A DNA stretch of 64,000 nt, from positions 16,071 through 80,070 of the forward strand of contig JAGBXP010000006.1 of assembly GCA_017629215.1 (NCBI GenBank), written 5' to 3'. Below, in pieces: positions 50,167-57,948 of this stretch. Position 1 is the first letter of the stretch, and the number at the start of each line of letters is the position of its first letter. Position numbers and translations under genes: made by a program. The DNA comes from a bacterium. GTDB taxonomy: Bacteria; Cyanobacteriota; Vampirovibrionia; Gastranaerophilales; Gastranaerophilaceae. Under the pieces are notes generated by a model. The model ran no database searches and was not told the DNA's origin. It worked only from the letters and a program-made list of their open reading frames with translations.

Positions 50167-50255
50167 TAGCTATTTATTTCGCTTTCTTTTAGACTAGAGG
50201 AATTAACCTCAGTATCTATATTAGAATATAAACAGGGAAAAAAGTAAAGTTGTTT

Positions 50256-50705
50256 TTATAATCCGAGTTGTCTTATTTGCTCATACACTACAATCGCTAC
50301 AGAATTTGAAAGGTTTAAACTCCTTTGTCCATCTTTCATTGGTATTGTAAGTGCTGTGTCTGATGTTACATATTCAGAAGGCAAACCTCTTGATTCTGGA
50401 CCAAAAACAATAAAATCGCCATCTTGAAATTTTATATCAGTATAAAGCCGTTGAGTTTTTGTTGTTAAATAATAAAAATTAGAATTTGGGTTTGCTTTTA
50501 GCAATTCGTCCATTGTATTAATCTTATGTAAATCAACGCTATTCCAATAATCTAGTCCTGCTCGCTTTGTATATTTATCAGATAATGAAAAACCAAGTTT
50601 TCCAACTAAATATAATGACGCACCAGTACACGCACATAAACGTGCAATATTTCCTGTGTTTTGAGGTATTTCTGGTTCATATAAAACAATATTAAGCTTG
50701 GACAT
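50256..50705 (-). CDS. trmL: tRNA (cytidine/uridine(34)-2'-O)-methyltransferase TrmL
   Basis: TrmL methylates the wobble base of certain leucine tRNAs. The 149-residue SPOUT protein has 'NIVLYEPEIPQNTGNIARLCACTGASLYLVGKLGF' at the start, 'DGDFIVFGPESRGLP' in the trefoil knot and the terminal 'IPMKDGQRSLNLSNSVAIVVYEQIRQL' that binds SAM. Length fits TrmL. It is 2 bases from the upstream CDP-alcohol transferase gene on the minus strand, within a likely operon. Confidence 0.95.
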   Translation of the reverse strand: MSKLNIVLYEPEIPQNTGNIARLCACTGASLYLVGKLGFSLSDKYTKRAGLDYWNSVDLHKINTMDELLKANPNSNFYYLTTKTQRLYTDIKFQDGDFIVFGPESRGLPSEYVTSDTALTIPMKDGQRSLNLSNSVAIVVYEQIRQLGL

Positions 50706-50707
50706 GA

Positions 50708-51295
50708 TTATTTCTTTTCAAAAAGATACTTAGCTTCAACTACAACAGGAATTCCTCTAACAACACAAAATATAATTGCAAAAATTGCTGACCAATAGCC
50801 AACTATCCAAACTAAGTCTGCGTGTGGACATACTGGAATTTTTGAAGCAACGATAAGAACAAATGCTACTACTTTTGCTACAGCGTAGCTTATTCTCATA
50901 AATCGAGATCCTGTTATAAATTTACAAATTGGATTAACTTGCATTCCAAAAGGAGTTAAGCCTTGTTCCATAGCTGCACTTCTTATAGTATCTGTGATAA
51001 AACCTCTTGTAAGGGCAATTAATGGAAATAAAATATTAATCCAACCCATAACGGCAAATAATATCCAATATGTATTTTCAACAATTCTATCACCCATAAT
51101 ATCAAGCAACGCACCAAACTTTGATTCTTCATTAAATTTTCTAGCTACATAGCCATCAACTCCGTCTAACGCAAATGCTAGTATTGTTAAAATCAATGCC
51201 CAAATATAAGCGACTGTATTACCTTCGCAAGCATAAATTAAATACGCTGCAAAAAACATAATAAATATTCTAAATACTGAAATAAAATTAGCCAT
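50708..51295 (-). CDS. CDP-alcohol phosphatidyltransferase family protein
   Basis: These membrane enzymes join a CDP-lipid to an alcohol in phospholipid synthesis. The 195-residue protein carries the full catalytic motif D-x2-D-G-x2-A-R-x8-G-x3-D-x3-D, seen as 'LDGVDGYVARKFNEESKFGALLDIMGDRI'-type order, and about five membrane helices. The substrate alcohol (glycerophosphate, inositol or other) cannot be read from the sequence, so PgsA is possible but not certain. It lies between a Gfo/Idh oxidoreductase gene (12-base gap) and trmL (2-base gap). Confidence 0.9.
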   Translation of the reverse strand: MANFISVFRIFIMFFAAYLIYACEGNTVAYIWALILTILAFALDGVDGYVARKFNEESKFGALLDIMGDRIVENTYWILFAVMGWINILFPLIALTRGFITDTIRSAAMEQGLTPFGMQVNPICKFITGSRFMRISYAVAKVVAFVLIVASKIPVCPHADLVWIVGYWSAIFAIIFCVVRGIPVVVEAKYLFEKK

Positions 51296-51308
51296 AATTA
51301 TATCCTTC

Positions 51309-52307
51309 TTAAACTTTCATTCTTGATAAAGCAAAATCTTTTTGGTTAAGCTGTTCTAATTTAGAGCCTAACATGATTTTTTCTGCTTCTTCTAGTATTT
51401 TTGTAACTGTATATCCATTTTCTCCATCAGAACGAGCTTTTTGACCTGAAGCACAACAGTTAACAAAATGTTGACATTCAAGTTTAAGAGGTTCTATTTC
51501 AAGATAATCAAGAGGGAAATCTTGAGTATTTGCTGGTATAAAATTATCATATACTTTTAATTTATTTTCAGGTAAGGTGTCGTCAAATATAGCTGTCGCT
51601 TTTGTACCTCTAACCATTAGTGTTACATGTTTTTGAGGAGTAATCCAACTGTCTGAAATCTGTCCAATCATTCCATCCTCAAATTCAATTGTTAGATGTG
51701 TGATATCCATTATTTCATTTCTATCAGAAGAACAACCAACTGCAGAAATAACTCTTCTTGGAGCTTTTCCTGTTGCATAAGCAATCATTGAAACATCATG
51801 TGGAGCTAAATCCCACATAACACTTCTGTCATTCTTATGGTAGTTAACATTTAATCTATCACTTTGAGCATATACCAACTCTCCAAGCACGCCTTCTTCT
51901 ATTAACATTTTTAAACGATTTACAGCTGGATGGTATAGGAGTAAGTGTCCTACCATTAAAATAAGACCTTTTTCATCAGCTAATTCTGTAAGAACTCTAG
52001 CTTCTTCTGCAACTGTTGAAATAGGCTTTTCTACATAAACATTCTTACCAGCTTCAAGCATAGCTTTTACTATTTTAAAATGCGTATGGCTTGGTGTTAC
52101 GACAGCAACACCTGTTATTGATTTATCGTTGATTATATCATTAAAATCCTTTGTAACCTTAACACCTGGAAACTGTTGTTGAATAACTTTATGTGCTTCT
52201 TCGTCAAGATCACATACAATATCTAAAACGTTTAAGTTGTAGAAATTACGAACTATATTTCTACCCCACATACCAAAACCGATAACTGCTATTTTTTGTT
52301 CTTTCAT
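51309..52307 (-). CDS. Gfo/Idh/MocA family sugar oxidoreductase
   Basis: The 332-residue protein has an N-terminal Rossmann fold ('IAVIGFGMWGRNIVRNF'), the family signature 'GKNVYVEKPIS' with the catalytic Lys, and a C-terminal sugar-binding domain containing 'MVGHLLLYHPAVNRLK' and 'VMWDLAPHDVSMI' with the conserved His. This form is common in operons for cell-surface sugar nucleotides (WlbA-like dehydrogenases). The substrate is not determined. It heads the minus-strand run with the CDP-alcohol transferase, and faces away from kdsD, with which it shares a promoter region. Confidence 0.9.
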   Translation of the reverse strand: MKEQKIAVIGFGMWGRNIVRNFYNLNVLDIVCDLDEEAHKVIQQQFPGVKVTKDFNDIINDKSITGVAVVTPSHTHFKIVKAMLEAGKNVYVEKPISTVAEEARVLTELADEKGLILMVGHLLLYHPAVNRLKMLIEEGVLGELVYAQSDRLNVNYHKNDRSVMWDLAPHDVSMIAYATGKAPRRVISAVGCSSDRNEIMDITHLTIEFEDGMIGQISDSWITPQKHVTLMVRGTKATAIFDDTLPENKLKVYDNFIPANTQDFPLDYLEIEPLKLECQHFVNCCASGQKARSDGENGYTVTKILEEAEKIMLGSKLEQLNQKDFALSRMKV

Positions 52308-52430
52308 ATCTTCTTACTCTTTTCCTTTGTTTATAACTATTATATTACAAGAGTTATTTACAGTAAAGCAGTGGGATTTACAAACGATATCATTAATAGT
52401 AGAATACGTTTATAGATTAAGGAGTCGTAA

Positions 52431-53423
52431 ATGAGTATTCTTACAATGTGTCCAAGTGAAAATAAAAAAAGCATAGATAGAGAATCTGCAATAAGAACAA
52501 TTAATGCAGAAATAGATGCTATTAATTGTTTAAAAGATTCTGTTATTTTAGACAATTTAACATTAGCTCTTGATTTGATGCAAAATGCGAGTGGTAGAAT
52601 TATTATTACAGGGATGGGTAAATCAGGTCATATTGGCAAAAAAATAGCTGCATCACTTGCATCTACAGGTACGCCTTCATTTTTTGTTCATCCAGCAGAA
52701 GCAAGCCATGGTGATTTAGGAATGATAACTGAAAATGATGTTGTTATTGCAATATCAAATAGTGGTGAATCTAAGGAACTTGTTGATATTATTAATTATT
52801 GTAAAAGATTTGATATAAAAATTGTTTCAATAACCAAAAATATAGAAAGCTCATTAGGTAAAGCAGGAACGGTTGTCTTAGAGCTTCCAAAGTTAGGTGA
52901 AGCTTGTCCATTAGGATTAGCTCCTACAAGCTCAACGACTGCTACATTGGTTTTAGGTGATATTCTTACAATTGGTCTTATTGAGAGAAGAGGGTTTTCA
53001 AAAGAGGATTTTAATGTAAGACATCCTGGTGGTAAGCTTGGTTCTATATTAAAACGAGTTGAAGACTTAATGCACACTGGTCAATCAATGCCTATACTTC
53101 ATGAAAATTCAAATATGCACGTTGTGTTACTTGAAATGACTTCAAAGTGTTTAGGTTGTGTAGGTTTCATAAATGATAACGGTGATTTTACGGGAATGCT
53201 TACAGATGGGGATTTAAGAAGATGTCTTTCAGCTTCTATATTAGAAGAAAGAGCTTGCAATCTTATGACAAAATCTCCAAAAACTGTTGGAAAAGATTTA
53301 CTTTCAGCTGAAGCTTTAAGAATTATGCACGACAAAAAAATTACTAATTTGTTTGTACTTGAAGGAACAAAGCCTATTGGCGTTATTCATATTCATGATT
53401 TATTAAACAATGGCGTTGCTTAA
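52431..53423 (+). CDS. kdsD: Arabinose-5-phosphate isomerase KdsD (KpsF/GutQ family)
   Basis: KdsD makes D-arabinose-5-phosphate for Kdo, implying an LPS-type outer membrane. The 330-residue protein has a SIS domain ('IIITGMGKSGHIGKKIAASLASTGTPSFFVHPAEASHGDLGMI', 'AISNSGESKELVDII', 'LGLAPTSSTTATLVLGD') and two CBS domains in the C-terminal third ('LEMTSKCLGCVGFINDNGDFTGMLTDGDLRR' and 'LMTKSPKTV... FVLEGTKPIGVIHIHDLL'). AAGGAG precedes the ATG. It lies just left of the inverted-repeat switch; the sigma-28 promoter in that switch currently points toward its 3' end on the opposite strand. Confidence 0.95.
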   Translation: MSILTMCPSENKKSIDRESAIRTINAEIDAINCLKDSVILDNLTLALDLMQNASGRIIITGMGKSGHIGKKIAASLASTGTPSFFVHPAEASHGDLGMITENDVVIAISNSGESKELVDIINYCKRFDIKIVSITKNIESSLGKAGTVVLELPKLGEACPLGLAPTSSTTATLVLGDILTIGLIERRGFSKEDFNVRHPGGKLGSILKRVEDLMHTGQSMPILHENSNMHVVLLEMTSKCLGCVGFINDNGDFTGMLTDGDLRRCLSASILEERACNLMTKSPKTVGKDLLSAEALRIMHDKKITNLFVLEGTKPIGVIHIHDLLNNGVA

Positions 53424-53479
53424 AACTTAATTTAAATTTTTATCTAATACTTGTTTTTCCATAAAATGTTACGTAATTG

Positions 53480-53507
53480 GTAACACTTTGCTAATTTTGT
53501 TACATAG
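53480..53507 (+). repeat. Left inverted repeat of the switch
   Basis: This 28-base repeat is the exact reverse complement of 54216-54243. It contains an internal dyad, GTAACA and TGTTAC separated by 12 bases, like a tyrosine-recombinase core site. An extra TGTTAC half-site lies just outside at 53468-53473. Confidence 0.9.
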
Positions 53508-53550
53508 GGGTAAATATATTTTGAATAAAAACACTTTACCTCTATAATGG

Positions 53551-53577
53551 TTATCGGCATTTTTTAGAAAAACTTTA
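53551..53577 (-). promoter_or_regulatory. Consensus sigma-28 (FliA) promoter inside the invertible segment
   Basis: Read on the minus strand, TAAAGTTT (53577-53570), an exact 11-base spacer and GCCGATAA (53558-53551) match the sigma-28 consensus at all 16 positions. It lies between the recombinase stop codon and the left repeat and points out of the segment. Confidence 0.85.
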
Positions 53578-53612
53578 ATATTTTTGGGGTTTTGTTACAA
53601 AATTGTTACAAT

Positions 53613-54185
53613 TTACAAAGCAAAACTACGGAGTTTACTATCAATAAGTTCCTGCGTAATACCTATGTATAAAAGGGTTACCCGTTGAGAAGAATGATTA
53701 AAAAGGTATTGTAACAAGCCAATATCTTTATGCTCTTGATAAAAATGATAGCCAAATGTCTTTCTTAATGTATGCGTACCAATTCTTGCAGTTATTCCAG
53801 CCTCAAAGCAAGCATCTTGTAATATTCTATATGCTTGTATTCTTGTTATTGGTTTACCACCTCTACGACTTGCAAAAAGCCACTCTTCATCATCTTTTCC
53901 AATAATAAAATCATCCAAATCTGGCTTATATGCATCAACTATAGGAAATCGTTTAAATTTCTTTGTTTTTTGTTCGTAAAGTTCGATATAATCCTTGTTT
54001 CTTACATCTTTGACTTTTAATTTTAAAGTGTCCGAAATCCTTAATCCGATATTTATTCCCATAACAAATAATAAATAATTTCTTGAACCTTGTCTTTTTA
54101 AAATTCGTTTAACCATATCTATTAAACTTTTATCTCTAATTGGCTCTACTGCTGTCATATCAACATACTCCTTTACTATTTTCAT
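53613..54185 (-). CDS. FimB/FimE-sized tyrosine recombinase (probable DNA invertase)
   Basis: The 190-residue protein is essentially a catalytic domain without the N-terminal core-binding domain, as in the FimB/FimE invertases (~200 residues). All catalytic residues are present: Arg in 'NIGLRISDTLKLKVKDV', Lys in 'EQKTKKFKRFPI', H-x-x-R in 'GTHTLRKTFGYHFY', the second His in 'LFNHSSQRVT' and Tyr in 'LLYIGITQEL'. AGAGGTAAT precedes the ATG. The gene lies wholly inside perfect inverted repeats, so it would invert itself with the promoter beside it. It is unrelated in length and context to the Xer protein at 23587. A simple integrase relic is the main alternative. Confidence 0.9.
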   Translation of the reverse strand: MKIVKEYVDMTAVEPIRDKSLIDMVKRILKRQGSRNYLLFVMGINIGLRISDTLKLKVKDVRNKDYIELYEQKTKKFKRFPIVDAYKPDLDDFIIGKDDEEWLFASRRGGKPITRIQAYRILQDACFEAGITARIGTHTLRKTFGYHFYQEHKDIGLLQYLFNHSSQRVTLLYIGITQELIDSKLRSFAL

Positions 54186-54215
54186 ATTACCTCTGAAGCC
54201 ACGAAACGTGTCTTA

Positions 54216-54243
54216 CTATGTAACAAAATTAGCAAAGTGTTAC
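54216..54243 (-). repeat. Right inverted repeat of the switch
   Basis: Exact reverse complement of 53480-53507, with the same GTAACA/TGTTAC dyad. It ends 52 bases before the start codon of the 1006-residue gene. Confidence 0.9.
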
Positions 54244-54295
54244 ATACAACAAAAGTTTAGACATAAAAAGTAATAAAATATAAGGAGCAAGTAGT

Positions 54296-57200
54296 ATGGA
54301 AATTAATCAAAATGGTATTCAAGTGAGTACAGGTTCTATTCCTAAAAAGAAACAATCAACTTTAAAAGGAAGAGATTTAAGTGGGGCTATCATTCAAATT
54401 GCAGATGATCATAGTGCAGCAGTTTCAAGAAAAGATTTTCAAGCAAAGTTAAATCAAATCAAAAATTTATCAAATGAGGAATTGGTTAAATTTGTTAAAA
54501 ATTTTAAAGAAGAATCGATTATAGAGGTAATATGTGATGAAGTAGGATCATCAAAAGATGAAAGGGAAAAGGCATGTGAAACTGTTATTAATACTTTAGT
54601 ATCAAGAGCAAAGAGTCTAGGTTATAAAACCGATTACTTACAAATTGATATAAGTGGTTTGATTATAAATACTGATAGATTAGATAATATTGTAAATACG
54701 CTAACTAATGTTATTGAATCTCGTTCAAAATTAACCTCTAAAGAAATAAATGCAATTAATAGTAGGTCTGAAAAAACTAATAGAACAAAAGCAAATACAA
54801 AAATTATAGAGCGTTATAATAAGGCTGTAAGAAGTTTTAATACAAGAGTTAAAGATGATGGTTGGGCTGGTATAACAGCAGATGCTATAGGAAAGATATA
54901 TGGCTCAAAAAACACAAAAGAGAAAGTAAATAATGATTTAAAAGTAGTTTTAAAACAAATTGGCGAATTGAAGGACGCTAATAAAAAAGGTGATGCTGCA
55001 TATAAAGCTAAGTTTAAAGAAGTATTTGGTGTTGAATACGATCCTGTTAATATTGAATTGTTTGAGAAAACTGAGAAGAAATATTTAGCAGCAGCTTCAG
55101 CTCATGAGTTTGAGACAAGCTTTAATAATTCTTGTAGGGTTTTATTACGGAACGCACCTTTAAGAGAAGAATATACTCAACGTTGTATAGATCCACAAGC
55201 AAATATATATGTTACAGATACAGTTTCTAAAATTCAAGTTTATAATCGTGAATATGATAATCTTGCTAAATTTATTAGTAAAGAAGATATTGATGCAGTT
55301 TTAAATAAAGCTGGTGTATCAAATAAATCTATAGACGAAAAATTTGAGGTTTTAAAAAAAATAGCTCAAGAAATTTCCAAAGATGCGAATGCAAAAACTA
55401 AGAAATGCTGTGGTAAGGAAAGTTTTGAGCAAGTTCAAGCAGGCTATGAATATGCTTATAAAGCAGCTTATGGTAATAATGATATTCAAAAACGAGTAAA
55501 TGATTATTGTACATCTCAATTAATTGGTGCAGAGGTTGTTAAGGCTGGTGCTACCATTGCAGCTTCTGTAGTAGCAGGATTCACAGGAGTCGGTTTGGTT
55601 GGTGTTGCTGCAATTACAGCTGGGGCAAGTGTTGTTGCTAATGTATCAGATAGAGCTACTACTGAAAATGTGCGAGAGGTTTATAAAAAAGAAGGCTTAA
55701 AAGCTGCTACTGAAAAAGTTATAGATGATGTTGATTGGGAAGCTACTCTTAAACAAGCTGCAACGAGTGGTGGAGCTGTCCTAATCGGTGGTGGCGTAGC
55801 TCAAGGTGTAATGGCTATAATGCAGGGGCAATCTACAGTTGCTCAATTCGCAGCTATGTTAGGTTCTGATGTTGTTACAGATGCTATGTTAGAGTTCTTA
55901 ACTACTAAAGAGATTACTTGGCAAGGTATGGTATTTACTGTATTGCTATCTACAGTAGGTAACGCAGTTCAGCTTAAACAGATGAAAAATGCTGCTGATG
56001 CTGCTTTAAAAAAGGAGTTTGACATGATTAATACAAAGAGAACAAACTCAATAGAACCTGGTACACTGGAATATAATACAGTACTCTCTGCTTATTCAAA
56101 AGATCCTGAATTCGTTGAGGGATTATTAAACTCCAAAATCAACTGTTTAACGATGGATCACAATTATTCAGATATTGATGTTATACGCGATGCATACGAC
56201 TCTAAGAGTATTTCAGCTATTTTAGAAATTAAAGAAATGAATCCAGAATTAACAGAACTAGCGGTAGAAGCCTTGAGAGGGAATATTTCTCATATGGGAT
56301 GGTATACGGCTGAAGGAATACAAGAAGATAATAATATTATCGAATACATAAAACAAGCTATTCTTAAAGACCCAGAAAAAGTAAGTAAAACATTAAGAGA
56401 AGCCCAGCAAGGAAAATTTCTTGAAGGAGTTTATCTATTTGACGATGATTATTATTATATTGAAATGTTATATCATGCATTAAAACAACAATCGCCAACT
56501 GAAAATAATGTAATAGTAGCAAACTCTGTATCTGAGGCTGTAGAACATACCCAAAAGATTTTAGGTGAAACAGAAAGTACACTAACAGTAGTAGGGCATG
56601 TAACTGGGGACGGTAGATATGGACTTAAGGAAAACAATAGTTTTGTAAATGGCATATTAAGTGATGTTGAAAAGGCTATGGGTCGAAGAAATTTGGGAAT
56701 TGTTACAACTATAAGTAATGAGCCAAATAGTGTCTCAACTGGAGTAACGTTCAGGGGTTTTTCTCACGATAATAACACAGTTCTTTTAACTTCTGAAGGT
56801 AAGACTAGGCTTTACAATATTCCTGGTAACCAAGATCATAGAAGTGCGTATCTAGAGAAACCAAAGCTTAATTTACCAAATAATGAAGCATGCTCCGAAA
56901 CAGCAGCAAAAATTTCAGACGCATTAATTGCAATAGATGGAAACAAAGAAACAGTAGAATATTTTTGTGATGCAATAAAAGAAGGTAAAAAGGCTATAAT
57001 TCTCCAAAATTATTCAAATGAAAATCTGGCTTGGGGTTTAAAGGAATCAGGACAGACTTCTGAAGTATTAAATGCTTCAAAATATTTAAGAGGACAACTA
57101 GCCGCCTTTTTAGCCGGACGTGAACTACCATATCCTGCATCTGGCAGCTTTACAAAAGAATTTATGGAAGCACATAAAACTGAATTAACAAATTTAGTTA

Positions 57201-57316
57201 AATTTGTTGATATAACAATGAATAATAATAGGTCTTCAGTTTTGAGATATAAAGATGAAAAAGAAATCGCTGGTAAAATTCTTGAATTTCTTAAGACTCC
57301 ACCTGTAGTCAAGTAG
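54296..57316 (+). CDS. 1006-residue unidentified protein next to the invertible promoter
   Basis: The protein begins MEINQNGIQVSTGSIPKKK after AAGGAG and has no signal peptide. Residues ~1-400 are helical and charged, with a CC pair ('KKCCGKE') near 373. Residues ~410-450 are hydrophobic and Gly/Ala/Val-rich ('VVKAGATIAASVVAGFTGVGLVGVAAITAGASVVANV') and another such region lies at ~490-560, so membrane insertion or pore-like behaviour is possible. The C-terminal ~400 residues are a mixed alpha/beta region ('TLTVVGHVTGDGRYGLKE', 'GIVTTISNEPNS') with no recognised domain. No clear promoter is seen directly upstream in this orientation. A large effector, adhesin-like or toxin-like protein made in phase-variable fashion is plausible; this is inference. 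Confidence 0.8.
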   Translation: MEINQNGIQVSTGSIPKKKQSTLKGRDLSGAIIQIADDHSAAVSRKDFQAKLNQIKNLSNEELVKFVKNFKEESIIEVICDEVGSSKDEREKACETVINTLVSRAKSLGYKTDYLQIDISGLIINTDRLDNIVNTLTNVIESRSKLTSKEINAINSRSEKTNRTKANTKIIERYNKAVRSFNTRVKDDGWAGITADAIGKIYGSKNTKEKVNNDLKVVLKQIGELKDANKKGDAAYKAKFKEVFGVEYDPVNIELFEKTEKKYLAAASAHEFETSFNNSCRVLLRNAPLREEYTQRCIDPQANIYVTDTVSKIQVYNREYDNLAKFISKEDIDAVLNKAGVSNKSIDEKFEVLKKIAQEISKDANAKTKKCCGKESFEQVQAGYEYAYKAAYGNNDIQKRVNDYCTSQLIGAEVVKAGATIAASVVAGFTGVGLVGVAAITAGASVVANVSDRATTENVREVYKKEGLKAATEKVIDDVDWEATLKQAATSGGAVLIGGGVAQGVMAIMQGQSTVAQFAAMLGSDVVTDAMLEFLTTKEITWQGMVFTVLLSTVGNAVQLKQMKNAADAALKKEFDMINTKRTNSIEPGTLEYNTVLSAYSKDPEFVEGLLNSKINCLTMDHNYSDIDVIRDAYDSKSISAILEIKEMNPELTELAVEALRGNISHMGWYTAEGIQEDNNIIEYIKQAILKDPEKVSKTLREAQQGKFLEGVYLFDDDYYYIEMLYHALKQQSPTENNVIVANSVSEAVEHTQKILGETESTLTVVGHVTGDGRYGLKENNSFVNGILSDVEKAMGRRNLGIVTTISNEPNSVSTGVTFRGFSHDNNTVLLTSEGKTRLYNIPGNQDHRSAYLEKPKLNLPNNEACSETAAKISDALIAIDGNKETVEYFCDAIKEGKKAIILQNYSNENLAWGLKESGQTSEVLNASKYLRGQLAAFLAGRELPYPASGSFTKEFMEAHKTELTNLVKFVDITMNNNRSSVLRYKDEKEIAGKILEFLKTPPVVK

Positions 57317-57324
57317 CAAAATAG

Positions 57325-57430
57325 CTAGGTTGGGTGAAACCAAATAATAAACTTTGTCGGCTGGGATTTTATCCCAGCCGATTTTTTATCCGAATTATGT
57401 TTTTGTAAGCAAGGCTGAATGAAACCCAGC
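57325..57430 (+). repeat. Terminator-bearing intergenic repeat, copy 2
   Basis: It matches 17315-17430: GGTTGGGTGAAACC, AATAATAAACTTTGTCGG, the CGGCTGGGAT hairpin and GAATTATG. It lacks part of the first segment, so it is a shortened copy. Confidence 0.65.
57358..57388 (+). terminator. Intrinsic terminator after the 1006-residue gene
   Basis: Arms CGGCTGGGAT (57358-57367) and ATCCCAGCCG (57371-57380) are followed by ATTTTTTATC. The stem is identical to the one at 17379. Confidence 0.85.
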
Positions 57431-57435
57431 AATAA

Positions 57436-57680
57436 AGCTCTGACAGCACACGTCTCTGCGAGGAAGGATGAAATCCGACGAAGCAGTCCAGTGAAATATG
57501 TTTGATGATAAAATTTTTCTGGATTGCTTAGCTTCGCTCGCAAAGACGTGGAATCATAATTAATATCCATTGTCATGCTGAACAAGCCGAGCAGAGGATG
57601 AAATCGGAAGCGTATCCGTTTAAAGCGAGGCGCGTTTCAGCATCTTGCCAATTTGGCGTTTAGCTTGGGTTTTGGAAAGA
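57436..57680. repeat. Large GC-richer intergenic repeat (half copy)
   Basis: About 245 bases closely match the left part of 63627-63890, including GCGAGGAAGGATGAAAT, GGATTGCTT..CTTCGCTCGC, TGTCATGCTGAACAAGCCG and the loop segment TTGCCAATTTGGCG. It ends in GAAAGATCCTGAGGGG, where the complementary second arm of the 63743-64000 palindrome should begin. It is therefore a half element. It is richer in GC than surrounding DNA. Confidence 0.85.
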
Positions 57681-57948
57681 TCCTGAGGGGTAAATAAATT
57701 AAGTTTGGTATAATAACTACAAATTTGTAAGTAAGGTGTAAAAAATTCAGGATGACAAATTAATTATTTATTTCTGTATTTTAATTTCTGCGCTTTCAGA
57801 ATGACACATAACTGGATTGCTTCGCTTCGCTCGCAAAGACGGGAAATTTTACAACAAATAGTTGGGTTTCACCCAACCTGCATTTCTAAGCTATATTAGT
57901 TCACATTAAGAATACTAGCATTGTTACGCATTGAGTGTTCTAAGAATT
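57681..57948. other. Intergenic remainder with a short repeat piece
   Basis: No gene is seen here. A 31-base repeat fragment (CTGGATTGCTTCGCTTCGC and following) is at 57812-57842, and GTTGGGTTTCACCCAACC, a small perfect inverted repeat related to the terminator-repeat head, follows at about 57859-57876. The rest is AT-rich and featureless. Confidence 0.5.
57812..57842. repeat. Short copy of the GGATTGCTTCGCTTCGCTCGC repeat
   Basis: This fragment is the same arm sequence as at 31282-31310, ending CAAAGACGG. Confidence 0.75.

Larger units (their letters stand above)
53480..54243. mobile_element. Probable invertible DNA segment (phase switch) with its own recombinase
   Basis: Perfect 28-base inverted repeats bound a 764-base segment that contains a tyrosine recombinase gene and a perfect sigma-28 promoter. 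As read, the promoter (minus strand) fires left, out of the segment toward the end of kdsD. Inversion would place it on the plus strand at about 54146-54172, firing right across the repeat into the gene at 54296 with a ~115-base leader. There is no target-site duplication outside the repeats, which argues against a simple transposon. The recombinase has the size of FimB/FimE invertases. Confidence 0.75.

Noticed and set aside
53480..54243. The inverted-repeat segment as an ordinary transposon
   Set aside because: No target-site duplication flanks the repeats, the enzyme is a FimB-sized tyrosine recombinase, and a consensus promoter sits at one end; a switch fits better, though it is not proven.
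57325..57585. Minus-strand ORF beginning MFSMTMDINYD
   Set aside because: It lies entirely in repeat DNA and gives the same spurious peptide as the repeat at 63586-63795; not a gene.
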